A DNA stretch of 64,000 bases, taken from contig NZ_JALIQS010000004.1 in the NCBI RefSeq assembly GCF_024704725.1, positions 535,741-599,740 of the forward strand. The letters are read 5' to 3'. Shown piece after piece: positions 16,950-25,697 of this stretch. The notes under the pieces were generated by a model. The model was not told where the DNA came from and searched no databases. It was given only the letters and a program-made list of their open reading frames with translations. Source of the stretch: Shinella sp. CPCC 101442. GTDB lineage: Bacteria; Pseudomonadota; Alphaproteobacteria; Rhizobiales; Rhizobiaceae. The first letter of the stretch is position 1. Each line of letters begins with the position of its first letter. Both the position numbers and the translations under genes were made by a program.

Positions 16950-17378
16950 CAATCTAACCCTTTCCCACCACCACACAAGGTTGTCGATAGGCCTTCATTC
17001 CACATGCGTCCGATGCCGGCTTCATATTTTAGTTGCCGACGAAGCGTCAAGGATTGTTGAAGGGCGATGGCTGTTTGCCAAGGAGCGGAGTAGCGGCACT
17101 TTCGGTCGCACGGGCGGCTGTCTTCGCAGTGAGAGGAGCCGGCCCTTGCCGGATGTGTCGGGATTTTTCAGCGTTGCTTCCAAGCTGCCAGATCGACGGT
17201 ACGTACAATGACATTCAGGGATAAGCCCGCTCCACGATATGTCCCGGTCTGTAAAATCGTCTCGATGAAACAGATGATCTCATGATCATGGCGGAGCCTG
17301 GAGGCAATCTGTTCGTAAACAGGCCTACATGCTCCGCCACCGTCATTTGGACTTCATCACGAGCCCGTCGAGCAGATA
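16950..17378. other. Intergenic region of 429 bp with one structured element
   Basis: No convincing gene was found on either strand. It holds the start region of the capsule-type gene on one side and the 3' flank of the RTX gene on the other. The stem-loop at 17290-17338 is listed separately. A ten-base palindrome CATGATCATG lies at 17281-17290. Confidence 0.5.
17290..17338. other. Long stem-loop downstream of the RTX beta-helix gene
   Basis: GGCGGAGC at 17290-17297 pairs with GCTCCGCC at 17331-17338, and the interior contains a second short stem (CTGTT with AACAG). It lies 40 bases past the stop codon of the RTX gene on the minus strand. No U-run follows. It may protect the mRNA 3' end, act as a factor-dependent terminator or be part of a small RNA. 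Confidence 0.4.
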
Positions 17379-20300
17379 TTAGAGAAGGAAATCGCCGCTT
17401 GTGAGGGTGATCGCGCCCGAAAGCTTGATCTGGAAATCGATCTTCCCGTCTCCATTGGTGTCGCCGCTGACATAGGTATTCCCACCGGACTGGCTGTAGC
17501 GCAGTTCGCCGGCAGCCTTGTGGAAATCCTCGGTGCCGATGAATTTGAATTTGTCGTTGGTTTGGGTTTTCGAGTTTGCGTCGATGCTCTGGAGATTGAT
17601 GATATCGTCCTCGGATTGCTTGAAATCGGTGATCGTATCGCGCGAGGAGGACGTCGAGTCTTTGACGGAAATGAAGTTGAACACATCCGCACTGGTTCCG
17701 CCGGTCAGGGTATCCGCTCCGCTTCCACCCTGGATGAAGTCCTTGCTGCCGCCGCCGGAAATGGTGTCGTTGCCACTGTTTCCGATCAGGCGGTCGTCAC
17801 CCTTGCCGCCATCGATCTTGTCGGACGAAGAGCCGCCAGTGATGGTGTCCGCCCCGCTACCGCCAACAACGTTGATTGCGCCGCCGGCCGCGGTCACCTT
17901 GCCGCCGGTGTTGAAGAGCGTCACCAGGCCCGAACCCTGGATGCGGACGCTGGTCGCGTCGGTAATATCGCCGGTATCGATGCGTGCTCCGACAGAGCCG
18001 ACATTGATTGTTACGTAATCATTGTCGGCCTGACCCGCGAAAGACTTATTGAGATAGAGGGCGAGCGGGCTGGATTGCTTGCTGACATCAATGACGTCGA
18101 TGCCTTTCGCCGTACCCATCGTGCTGGCGCGGAAGGCGGAACTGGAGGAGAGGAGGAGCGTGTCGCGCCCGGCGCCGCCAAAGATGTCGTACTTGTGATC
18201 CGCCAGGAAGCTCGTCGAGATCGAAAACACGTCGTCGCCATTGCCGCCGGACCCGCCGATATCCGTCTTGAAGAGGGAAATCGTGAGCGGCTTTGTGCTA
18301 CTGGAGAACACGAAGTTCTCTGCCTTGAGTGCAGCCGCGGAAACGCCTTTCAGAATGAACTTGTCGCCGCCACCCAGTGAAACCACGGTATCGGATCCGA
18401 CTTGTTTGACCGAGAGGAAGGTGCGGGACGCAACCAGCGCTTTGCTGAGATCCAGGCGATCACCCGACGTGCCGGCCTGGAAGTCAGTAATGGTGTCTTC
18501 GCCGTCGCCGCGGCTCAATACGAAGGTGTCTGCGCCGATGCCACCTGTCAGCGTATCGGTGCCTTTTCCGCCGGTGATCAAGTCGGAGTTTGAACCGCCG
18601 TCCAGAATATCGTTGCCGTCGTCGCCGTACAGAAGATCCTTGCCGCCGTTACCCTTCAGAATGTCGTTGCCTGTTCCGCCGCGAAGCTTGTCCACGCCGG
18701 CTGCACCAATCAGTTCGTCGGCAGCATATCCGCCATCCATGTCCGAGCCGGAGGCGCGCGCATAAATCTTGTCGACCGCTCCGGTGCCCCGGAAATAGCC
18801 GAAGGTGACGTTGTTCGCCTCTATCGTGGAATTCGGGTGGACGCCCTTCGCGCCTGGCGAAACGCCGGAGGAACCGCCGGTGGTCGTGTTGTAGTCGAGC
18901 ACGGATCGATCGACGATCACGGTGTTGTTGCTGTCGGGGCTGCCGTGGAAGTTGATGTCCCGGTTGGTGCTGTCGACCTGAATGTAATTGTAGTGCTCGG
19001 CACTGTAGGACGAGAACAGGACGCTGTGACGCATGTCCTTGTCCGTGAGGTTTGTGAACGTATTCTCGAACGCTTCACCGAAGGCGAACGCATAGCCGTT
19101 GCCGTCACCGCCCTTGTTGTGCGAGCCGATCGTGCTCAAGGTGTCGCCGCTGATCCGGAAAACGGACTGGAACGAGAAACCGTGGGAGGCTGCATTGGTG
19201 ACCGCGATGTTGTGGAGCTTGACGCCTGTCGCCTGCAGAACTTCGATGGCTGCGCCGTCGAGTCCGGCGGGAAGCGTATTTTCGAAGAGATAGGGATTGG
19301 CCGCCCCGAGGTCGGTGGTGACCGAGAACCCGCCGACCTCGACGTTCTTGATCATCTCGCGGACTTCAACGGTGGCTTTGCCTGCTTCGAACGTATATGG
19401 CACCGCCTTGCTCAGCGTCACCGTCTTGCCGTTGACGCTCGTCACCTCGGCCAGCATTTCGCGCAGATTTTCCGCCGACGTCTTGATAAACGTATTGCCC
19501 TGGGAATCGAGCCATGCCCGATCGTTGGCCTGGCCCATATAAATGACGTCGCCGACCTTAACATCGGTGGCGCGATCAAGCACGATCTTGTTGGAACCTG
19601 CGGTAGCGGTGGAAGCAAGCTTGGCTTCCGAGGATACCTCAACGCCCTTGCCGATATGGATTGCGGTGGCGTTCTTGTTGTCTGTCTCGATGACGATCTT
19701 GGTCTTGCCTTCACCAGCACCGACGAGCGCTATATCGTCGCGGTTTATCTCGAGCGCCTTGGTGAAATTGTAGGTGCCGGCAGCGAGGTGAATGGTGGCT
19801 CCGGCGGGTGCATCGTCGATTGCTTCCTGGATCTTTTCTACAGAGACGCCCGCCTTGAAATAGAAGTCCTTCTGGACGCTCTGGCCCTTGAAAATGAAAT
19901 CGCTGGCGGTGAGTGCGGACGCCTTGACACCTTCGAGGGTAAGCTTGTCCGAGCTGCTGAAGGTGAGGACCGTATTGTTGCCGCTCTGGGTCATCGAGAG
20001 GCCCGAAAATTGGGTGACGCTGGTGACGCCACGGAGATCGATGACCTCGACTGCGCCATCGGCATCGAAGTCCGTGATCTTGTCCTGGCCATCTCCGGTC
20101 GAATAGACGAAGCGATCGGAATTCGCGCCGCCCGTCAGCGTGTCGCTACCCTTGCCACCCGAGATCACATCCAGGCCGGCATTGCCGGAAATCTTGTCAT
20201 TGCCGGCGCCACCTTGGATAGTGTCGTTCTTCACGCCGCCTTCGACATTGCCGTTTGACGTGCCTTCGAGGACGACTCGCTGTTCGCTGGAGTCGGTAAG

Positions 20301-20669
20301 CGTGACTTTGCCGGTGCCCTGGATACCGAGTGTGGTACCGTCGGTGTTGAGCGAGATCGCATTCGCGCCGAACTTGACGAGGAGCATCCCGTCGTCCGCC
20401 TGGGTGATGGTCTTGGTGTTCAGCGACAGGCGCAGCGTGCTGATCTTCGCGGACAGATCGAGAATGTCGACACCGGTGACACCAACGAAGCGGCTGGCAT
20501 CCATGATGACCTGGGAGCTGGCGCTGATGACCAGCGTGTCGATCCCCTTGCCGGCTGCAATTTTATCCGTGCTTTGAAGCTGTACCCAGCTTCCCGAATA
20601 AGTGTCGGCGGCATCTGTGCCGCCGAAGTTATCCGGCCCCGCCGTGTTGTTCGTGAGTACATATTTCAT
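17379..20669 (-). CDS. Secreted RTX calcium-binding protein with internal parallel beta-helix
   Basis: A 1096-residue protein with no Sec signal, as expected for type I secretion. Nonapeptide RTX repeats (GGxGxDxxx) occur in three blocks, near residues 150-185, 655-715 and 985-1040. Between the first two lies a pectate-lyase-like right-handed beta-helix (about 268-640) that begins SVEKIQEAIDDAPAGATIHL and has the usual GATIHLAAGTY entry motif. The C-terminus (DTNGDGKIDF, then GDFLL) matches the M10_C-type secretion end found in serralysins. The beta-helix suggests a polysaccharide lyase, hydrolase or C5-epimerase. The ATG at 20669 follows GGGGGCAGG. No ABC exporter, HlyD or TolC genes are in the window. 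Confidence 0.85.
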   Translation of the reverse strand: MKYVLTNNTAGPDNFGGTDAADTYSGSWVQLQSTDKIAAGKGIDTLVISASSQVIMDASRFVGVTGVDILDLSAKISTLRLSLNTKTITQADDGMLLVKFGANAISLNTDGTTLGIQGTGKVTLTDSSEQRVVLEGTSNGNVEGGVKNDTIQGGAGNDKISGNAGLDVISGGKGSDTLTGGANSDRFVYSTGDGQDKITDFDADGAVEVIDLRGVTSVTQFSGLSMTQSGNNTVLTFSSSDKLTLEGVKASALTASDFIFKGQSVQKDFYFKAGVSVEKIQEAIDDAPAGATIHLAAGTYNFTKALEINRDDIALVGAGEGKTKIVIETDNKNATAIHIGKGVEVSSEAKLASTATAGSNKIVLDRATDVKVGDVIYMGQANDRAWLDSQGNTFIKTSAENLREMLAEVTSVNGKTVTLSKAVPYTFEAGKATVEVREMIKNVEVGGFSVTTDLGAANPYLFENTLPAGLDGAAIEVLQATGVKLHNIAVTNAASHGFSFQSVFRISGDTLSTIGSHNKGGDGNGYAFAFGEAFENTFTNLTDKDMRHSVLFSSYSAEHYNYIQVDSTNRDINFHGSPDSNNTVIVDRSVLDYNTTTGGSSGVSPGAKGVHPNSTIEANNVTFGYFRGTGAVDKIYARASGSDMDGGYAADELIGAAGVDKLRGGTGNDILKGNGGKDLLYGDDGNDILDGGSNSDLITGGKGTDTLTGGIGADTFVLSRGDGEDTITDFQAGTSGDRLDLSKALVASRTFLSVKQVGSDTVVSLGGGDKFILKGVSAAALKAENFVFSSSTKPLTISLFKTDIGGSGGNGDDVFSISTSFLADHKYDIFGGAGRDTLLLSSSSAFRASTMGTAKGIDVIDVSKQSSPLALYLNKSFAGQADNDYVTINVGSVGARIDTGDITDATSVRIQGSGLVTLFNTGGKVTAAGGAINVVGGSGADTITGGSSSDKIDGGKGDDRLIGNSGNDTISGGGSKDFIQGGSGADTLTGGTSADVFNFISVKDSTSSSRDTITDFKQSEDDIINLQSIDANSKTQTNDKFKFIGTEDFHKAAGELRYSQSGGNTYVSGDTNGDGKIDFQIKLSGAITLTSGDFLL

Positions 20670-21340
20670 AACTGCCTGCCCCCGATATTTGTCTGTTGAG
20701 TCGCGTCCAGAACTACACGCCTGCAAACAATGTGCGTACGGCGCCGCAGATTAGGAAGGTGCGTGATCCCGTTCTACATAATGGTATGCCGGTTGATATT
20801 TTATAAATGTCTGCTTCGCATCTGGCTAGGCGGAGCCGAAGCCAAAGGATCCGTTTCGCTACATATCAGATCGAGCGTTCGAGGGCGACTGAAGGCTGTT
20901 CGAGATCGCGTAAAATAGTTTCGGCAGTTATCGTCTTGGGATGTGTGTTTGAGGCCGCCTATAAACTTGCAAGCCAACGGATCTGTTCAACATGGGGTCG
21001 GTCCAAGCTGGGGCCAGTTCAGAAAGAATCTGCAGAAGGGAGAGCGAAATTTAGCAAGGCCTAGCGCTGAAGGGTTTCCGACATGCTGTAACAGCCCTTT
21101 ATACCGGGATGGGGCAGTGAAGCCATCTATCTCCTGCTCGGTCACTCGACTGATGTTTTGGGAAAACACCAATTCCCGCGCGCTGACATGGCACGAAAGG
21201 CGATTGCAATCCTGGCGAATTTCGAAGTCGCACTGAGCAAGAGAAAGCGAAGATTGTCAAACCCGGCACATAAATCTGTCGACTTCAGATCCATAAGGAG
21301 GAGATTACATGATGAAGATGGGCGTCACAAAGACTTTAAA
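20670..21340. other. Gene-poor region of 671 bp beside tRNA-Phe
   Basis: The left part is the upstream flank of the RTX gene and has AT-rich tracts that may contain its promoter, although no clear -35/-10 pair was recognised. The right part holds a possible gene remnant (21092-21300) and a short reading frame with a strong ribosome binding site (21309). Frames here are short and unlike the codon use of neighbouring genes. Confidence 0.5.
21092..21300 (+). pseudogene. Possible C-terminal remnant of a tyrosine recombinase
   Basis: In the frame that opens at 21092, the translation contains AIYLLLGHSTDVLGKH followed by DMARKAIAILANFE. LLGHS followed by a basic/aromatic stretch is the pattern around the last catalytic His of phage integrases, and a helical tail of this kind is usual. 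The expected catalytic Tyr is not where it should be (GKHQF), and no N-terminal part or start is present. It lies next to the 3' end of tRNA-Phe, where integrases commonly sit. The identification is tentative. Confidence 0.3.
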
Positions 21341-21362
21341 TGGTGCCCGGAGGCGGATTTGA
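21309..21362 (+). pseudogene. Short reading frame with strong ribosome binding site running into tRNA-Phe
   Basis: AAGGAGGAG at 21295-21303 is followed five bases later by ATG ATG AAG ATG. The frame has only 17 codons and stops inside the antisense strand of tRNA-Phe at 21362. Such a strong initiation site without a real gene behind it suggests the 5' stump of a gene cut at the tRNA, or a leader peptide. Neither can be confirmed here. Confidence 0.3.
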
Positions 21363-21416
21363 ACCACCGACACGCGGATTTTCAATCCGCTGCTCTACCA
21401 ACTGAGCTATCCGGGC
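21341..21416 (-). tRNA. tRNA-Phe (GAA)
   Basis: The 76-base minus-strand sequence folds as a cloverleaf. The acceptor GCCCGGA pairs with TCCGGGC, the D-arm has AGCTCAGTTGGTAGAGC, the anticodon loop TTGAAAA has anticodon GAA, and the T-arm contains GGTTCAAATCC. CCA is encoded at 21341-21343. It closely resembles E. coli tRNA-Phe. It lies downstream of yacG on the same strand. Confidence 0.97.
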
Positions 21417-21590
21417 ATCCGGGTGGATTTCGCATTCGAAACCCGTGGGGCGTTTGGTTGCGCCCCGGAAGCGAGCGGGGTTATAACATCTTGCAAAAAT
21501 GTGTCCAGCCCTATCGGCGGTTTTTTGCGGGAAAAATGACAGTCTTTTCAAGTTGCGGAAAAGATTGAGTTTTCGCCTCGCATCAGACGT

Positions 21591-21800
21591 TCACATTTCG
21601 TCGTCTTCCGCCTTGTCCTCGCCATCGGCGACAGGAATGACATAGGAGCCGGAAAGCCAGCGGTTGAGGTCGACGTCGCGGCAGCGGTTGGAGCAGAAGG
21701 GGTAGTGCTCGCGCGCCGAGGGGCGGCTGCAGATCGGGCACGGCACGGCCTTGCGCAGGGGCGCGACGGTTGCCGCTGGTTTTTCAGTCTCGTCCGCCAT
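21591..21800 (-). CDS. yacG: DNA gyrase inhibitor YacG (zinc-binding)
   Basis: A 69-residue protein with a four-cysteine zinc site, Cys21-x2-Cys24 and Cys36-x3-Cys40, in the sequences CPICSRP and PFCSNRCRDVDLNRWLSGSY, which are diagnostic of YacG. In E. coli YacG binds the GyrB subunit and blocks gyrase activity. The C-terminal tail is acidic. Its ATG overlaps the stop codon of maf (TGATG), so the two are translationally coupled in the long minus-strand operon. Confidence 0.9.
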   Translation of the reverse strand: MADETEKPAATVAPLRKAVPCPICSRPSAREHYPFCSNRCRDVDLNRWLSGSYVIPVADGEDKAEDDEM

Positions 21801-22420
21801 CAGGCACCCGCCCAGCCGTCATGCACGTCGAAACCTTCGCCCGAGAGCAGCGTGAGGGTTTCGTAGAGCGGCAGGCCCACCACATTGGTATAGGAACCGA
21901 CGAGCTTGACGACGAAGCTGCCGGCAATGCCCTGGATGGCATAGCCGCCGGCCTTGCCGCGCCACTGGCCGGAGGCGAGATAGTGCTCGATATCCGTGGT
22001 CGACAGGCGCTTGAAGCGGACCTTCGTGTCGATGACCTTCTGGCGCACGGTCCTGTCAGGCGTGATGAGGCAAACGCCGGTGAAGACGCGATGGCTGCGG
22101 CCGGAGAGGAGATGCAGCGCACTCGAGGCTTCGTCGATCATCTCCGTCTTCGGCAGGATGCGCCGGCCGACGGAGACGACCGTATCGGCCGAAAGGATAT
22201 AGCTGCCGGCAAAGGCCGGATCGCCCTTGATGGCGGCGAGCGCCGCCTGCGCCTTGCCGGTCGACAGGCGCCGTGCGAGCGAGCGGGGATGCTCGGAGCG
22301 CTTCGGCGTCTCGTCGATATCCATCGGCATCAGGCGTGTGGGCTCGATGCCCGCCTGCGCGAGCAGTTCGACGCGGCGCGGCGAGCCGGAGGCGAGGATG
22401 AGCTTGTCGGTCTGCGCCAT
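21800..22420 (-). CDS. maf: Maf-family nucleoside triphosphate pyrophosphatase
   Basis: A 206-residue enzyme with the Maf signatures [14 protein letters not shown] at residues 7-20, SADTVVSVG near 77 and [13 protein letters not shown] near 150. These proteins hydrolyse non-canonical or certain canonical nucleotides (dTTP/UTP- or m7GTP-type subclasses) and prevent misincorporation. The subclass cannot be assigned by eye. It lies 78 bases downstream of infA and overlaps yacG, an order conserved in rhizobia. Confidence 0.9.
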   Translation of the reverse strand: MAQTDKLILASGSPRRVELLAQAGIEPTRLMPMDIDETPKRSEHPRSLARRLSTGKAQAALAAIKGDPAFAGSYILSADTVVSVGRRILPKTEMIDEASSALHLLSGRSHRVFTGVCLITPDRTVRQKVIDTKVRFKRLSTTDIEHYLASGQWRGKAGGYAIQGIAGSFVVKLVGSYTNVVGLPLYETLTLLSGEGFDVHDGWAGA

Positions 22421-22498
22421 GGGAGCTCCGGAAAAGTCCGGGACGCGCCGTCGTTCAAGCCGCGGCCTGAAGCCGGGGCGAAGGCGCGGTCCCTGGGC

Positions 22499-22717
22499 TT
22501 ACTTGAAACGGTAGGTGATGCGGCCTTTGGTAAGGTCGTAGGGGGTCATCTCGACCAGAACCTTGTCCCCGGCGAGAACGCGGATACGGTTCTTGCGCAT
22601 GCGGCCCGCCGTGTGCGCGATGATCTCGTGTTCGTTTTCAAGCTTGACGCGAAACGTTGCGTTCGGGAGCAGTTCCGTGACGATACCGGGGAATTCGAGG
22701 ACTTCTTCTTTTGCCAT
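22499..22717 (-). CDS. infA: Translation initiation factor IF-1
   Basis: A 72-residue OB-fold protein beginning [19 protein letters not shown], with the conserved [15 protein letters not shown] and ITYRFK end. It is the standard length for IF-1, which occupies the A site of the 30S subunit during initiation. The 145 bases upstream contain no gene and may carry a separate promoter within the operon. Confidence 0.97.
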   Translation of the reverse strand: MAKEEVLEFPGIVTELLPNATFRVKLENEHEIIAHTAGRMRKNRIRVLAGDKVLVEMTPYDLTKGRITYRFK

Positions 22718-22862
22718 CTTGTGATGATATTCCTGTAGGGTGGATGAGGGCGAGCCGGATGCCCGCCTCGAAAAATTTGCCGGAAACTACACAATCCCCG
22801 GTGCTTTGTGAACACCGAAGCGCCGGGTTTCTGCATTTGCCAAAAATCAGGCCTTCCTGCGG

Positions 22863-23324
22863 TCAGGGCGGGTCTTGCAGGCGCTTCTGTATCAGAGTTC
22901 TCAGGAATTCGCGAACGTCGCGATACGAACTCATAATCTGGTCGCGGGTGCCGGTCGCGACCGTCGGGTCGGGCGTCGGCCAATACATGACGTCGACGGC
23001 CATGGAGCGTGTGAGTTCGAGAGCGGCGTGATGGGCTTCAGGCGCCAGCGTCACGATGAGGTCGAAATAGTCGTCTTCCAGTTCGTCCAGCGAATGGGGC
23101 GCATGGCGGCCGAGCGACAGGCCGACCTCGTCGAGCACGGCATCGACGAAGGGATCGCGCTCGCCGGGCCGCACGCCGGCCGAGGCGACATAGGTGCCGG
23201 GTAGCAGGCTTCGGGCGAGAATTTCGGCCATCGGCGAGCGCACGGCGTTCATGCGGCACATGAAAAGGATCGAACGGGGTGTCCGCGACGGAGCTTCCTG
23301 CGCTGTCGGGAAAACACCTTCCAT
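22863..23324 (-). CDS. Low-molecular-weight phosphatase / arsenate reductase-like protein
   Basis: A 153-residue protein with the P-loop Cys23-x5-Arg29-Ser30 (FMCRMNAVRSPMAE) of low-molecular-weight protein tyrosine phosphatases and thioredoxin-type arsenate reductases. A TPDP segment near residue 120 offers the general-acid Asp of the phosphatase class. Additional cysteines required for arsenate reduction are not seen. A phosphatase role is therefore more likely. The gene starts four bases after the UPF0262 stop in the same operon. Confidence 0.75.
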   Translation of the reverse strand: MEGVFPTAQEAPSRTPRSILFMCRMNAVRSPMAEILARSLLPGTYVASAGVRPGERDPFVDAVLDEVGLSLGRHAPHSLDELEDDYFDLIVTLAPEAHHAALELTRSMAVDVMYWPTPDPTVATGTRDQIMSSYRDVREFLRTLIQKRLQDPP

Positions 23325-23328
23325 CCGC

Positions 23329-23805
23329 TCACCCGCGCCAGTAGAGAACGCAGACGAGCGTGAACAGCCGGCGGGCCGTGTCGAAATCGAATTTGATCTT
23401 GCCCGACAGCCGATCCATCAAGGTCTGCGAGCCCTCATTGTGGATGCCGCGCCGACCCATGTCGATCGCCTCGATCTGGCTCGGCGTCGAGGAGCGGATC
23501 GCCTGGTAATAGCTCTCGCAGATCAGGAAGTAGTCCTTCACGATGCGCCGGAATGGTGTCAATGAGAGAATGTGGGTGGCGACATCCTCGCCGGCCTCGG
23601 TGCGGACGGTGAAGACCAGCTTGGAATCGAGCAGCGAAATATTGAGACGGTAGGGGCCGCCGGCATGGCCGAGCGGCTCGAAGGTGTTTTCCTCGATGAG
23701 ATCGAAGATGGCAACGGCACGCTCGTGCTCCACATCCGGCGTGGCGCGGCCGATCGTGTCGTCCAGCACCACGTCGCAGAGGCGGAAGTTGCCCTTTGTG
23801 CCCAT
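23329..23805 (-). CDS. UPF0262 family protein
   Basis: A 158-residue soluble protein that begins with an approximately 20-residue leader and then [26 protein letters not shown]. The sequence FVVTR-like strand (KLVFTVRTE), [20 protein letters not shown] and [17 protein letters not shown] are characteristic of UPF0262, a family confined mainly to alphaproteobacteria. The biochemical role is not known. The gene lies between hisD (three bases upstream) and the phosphatase-like gene (four bases downstream), an order repeated in rhizobia. Confidence 0.85.
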   Translation of the reverse strand: MGTKGNFRLCDVVLDDTIGRATPDVEHERAVAIFDLIEENTFEPLGHAGGPYRLNISLLDSKLVFTVRTEAGEDVATHILSLTPFRRIVKDYFLICESYYQAIRSSTPSQIEAIDMGRRGIHNEGSQTLMDRLSGKIKFDFDTARRLFTLVCVLYWRG

Positions 23806-23808
23806 GCC

Positions 23809-25107
23809 TCAGCTCTCCAGATTGAGCCGGATGGCAACGGAACGGGCATGGGCACCAAGCCCTTCGGCTTGCGCGAGCGTGATGGCGGCGGGGCCGAGTG
23901 CACGCAGCTGATCGGGACCGAGGCGCAGGATCGAGGTGCGCTTCATATAGTCGAGGACGGAAAGACCGGAGGAGAAGCGGGCGGAACGGGCGGTCGGCAG
24001 AACGTGGTTCGAACCGCCGACATAGTCGCCGATGACCTCAGGCGTATGGCGGCCGACGAAGATGGCGCCGGCATTGCGGATGTCGGACATCAGCGCGTCG
24101 GGGTCGGCGGTCGCGATCTCCAGATGCTCCGCGGCGATGCGGTTTGCCAGCGGCACGGCCTTATTGAGATCCGGCACGAGAATGATGGCGCCGAAATCGC
24201 GCCAGCTCGCAGCGGCCGTCTCCGAGCGCTCCAGCGTCTTCAACTGGCGTTCGACGGCGGCCTCGACGGCATCGGCGAGCGCCACGCTATCGGTCACGAG
24301 GATAGACTGGGCACCGACATCGTGTTCGGCCTGGGCAAGCAGGTCAGCTGCGAGCCAGTCCGGATCGTTGTCGGCATCGGCGATGACGAGCACTTCGGAA
24401 GGCCCGGCGATCATGTCGATGCCGACGGTCCCGAACACCTGGCGCTTGGCGGCGGCGACGAAGGCGTTGCCGGGGCCGGTGATCTTGGCGACGGGCGCGA
24501 TCGTCTGCGTGCCATAGGCAAGTGCTGCGACGGCCTGCGCGCCGCCGATACGGTAGATTTCGTCGACACCGGCAATGCGCGCGGCGGCGAGCACGGCGGG
24601 ATTGATCTCGCCCTCCTTGGCCGGCACGACCATGACGAGGCGCGGCACGCCGGCGACCTTGGCAGGCACGGCATTCATCAGCACCGAGCTTGGATAGCTC
24701 GCCGTGCCGCCCGGCACGTAGAGGCCGACGGCATCGATGGCCGTCCAGCGCGAGCCGAGGCCGACGCCGATCTCGTCCTCGTAGATATCGTCCTTCGGCA
24801 TCGAGCGGGCATGGTGCTTTTCGATGCGCTGGGCAGCGAGTTCGAGTGCCGCGATGATCTTCGGATCGACGGCGTCATAGGCCTGCTCGATCTCCTCCAG
24901 CGTCACGCGCATCGAGGTCACGGAAAAATCGAGGCCGTCGAACTTCTTGGAATAGTCGGCCAGCGCCTTGTCGCCGCGGGCGCGCACATCGTCGATGATG
25001 GCGCGCACGATGGTGTTGACGTCTTCGGAGACCTCGCGCTTGGTGGTCAGGAAGGCAGCGAACCGGCTTTCGAAATCGCTGCTCTGGTAGTCAAGTCTGA
25101 TCGCCAA
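23809..25107 (-). CDS. hisD: Histidinol dehydrogenase
   Basis: A 432-residue enzyme that catalyses the last two oxidations of histidine synthesis, from L-histidinol to L-histidine, using NAD and zinc. The sequence shows YVPGGTASYPSSVLMNAVPAKVAG-type binding motifs near residue 130, GPGNAFVAAAKR, the signature DMIAGPSEVLVIAD and the late GGSNHVLPTARSARFSSGLSV region with catalytic His and metal ligands. The length is typical. It is not linked to other his genes here but sits in the murA-infA housekeeping operon. Confidence 0.97.
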   Translation of the reverse strand: MAIRLDYQSSDFESRFAAFLTTKREVSEDVNTIVRAIIDDVRARGDKALADYSKKFDGLDFSVTSMRVTLEEIEQAYDAVDPKIIAALELAAQRIEKHHARSMPKDDIYEDEIGVGLGSRWTAIDAVGLYVPGGTASYPSSVLMNAVPAKVAGVPRLVMVVPAKEGEINPAVLAAARIAGVDEIYRIGGAQAVAALAYGTQTIAPVAKITGPGNAFVAAAKRQVFGTVGIDMIAGPSEVLVIADADNDPDWLAADLLAQAEHDVGAQSILVTDSVALADAVEAAVERQLKTLERSETAAASWRDFGAIILVPDLNKAVPLANRIAAEHLEIATADPDALMSDIRNAGAIFVGRHTPEVIGDYVGGSNHVLPTARSARFSSGLSVLDYMKRTSILRLGPDQLRALGPAAITLAQAEGLGAHARSVAIRLNLES

Positions 25108-25154
25108 GTCTGTCGTCCCTGTCGTCTTCCGGCAAAACCTGCCGGTTCATGCAT

Positions 25155-25592
25155 TCAAACCGCTGGATGGCGGGGCTTCAAGGTGGTTTCCCATGCCCCG
25201 CCGGTATCTGCAAGCTGAACTTCGACGCATTCCACATCGAGCGCCACGGAAGCATTGCCCGACATCACGACTTCCAGCGTTCCTTCAGGACCTTCGCCTG
25301 ATGGCGTGAAATTGACGGCGAGCAGGGAGAAGACGGCGCTCGCATCCTTGCGGTCGATACCGATGGAGCGCACGGCGTTGACGCGCTTGAAGGCGATAAC
25401 GGCGCGGCGGCGCTCGAAGCTCTTGCCGCGGCTTGCGGCGGTTTCCCAGACGAAGCGATTGACGACGACCGAAAAGACATGCTGGCGGGCGTCGAAGGCG
25501 AGGCCGTCGGTCTTGAAGACCGCGTCCTGGAGATGGGCCGAGACGATCGCAAGGTCTTCGGCGTCGAGGGCAAGCAGTTTCAGGCTGTCCAT
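25155..25592 (-). CDS. DUF2948 family protein
   Basis: A 145-residue protein beginning MDSLKLLALDAEDLAIVSAH, followed by LQDAVFKTDGLAFD and ending in WETTLKPRHPAV. This matches the DUF2948 group, which is found between murA and hisD in rhizobia. It is soluble and mostly beta-stranded, and its role is unknown. A GGAAGGACACC ribosome-binding region precedes the ATG at 25592; longer in-frame starts lack one. Confidence 0.8.
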   Translation of the reverse strand: MDSLKLLALDAEDLAIVSAHLQDAVFKTDGLAFDARQHVFSVVVNRFVWETAASRGKSFERRRAVIAFKRVNAVRSIGIDRKDASAVFSLLAVNFTPSGEGPEGTLEVVMSGNASVALDVECVEVQLADTGGAWETTLKPRHPAV

Positions 25593-25697
25593 AACAGGTG
25601 TCCTTCCCGTGGATGCCGCGAAGTGCGGCATCCCGTATATTCGGTAAACGAGATAGGACGGCACGCGGCGGACTGCAACGCCGCCGCGTGGGAAAGA

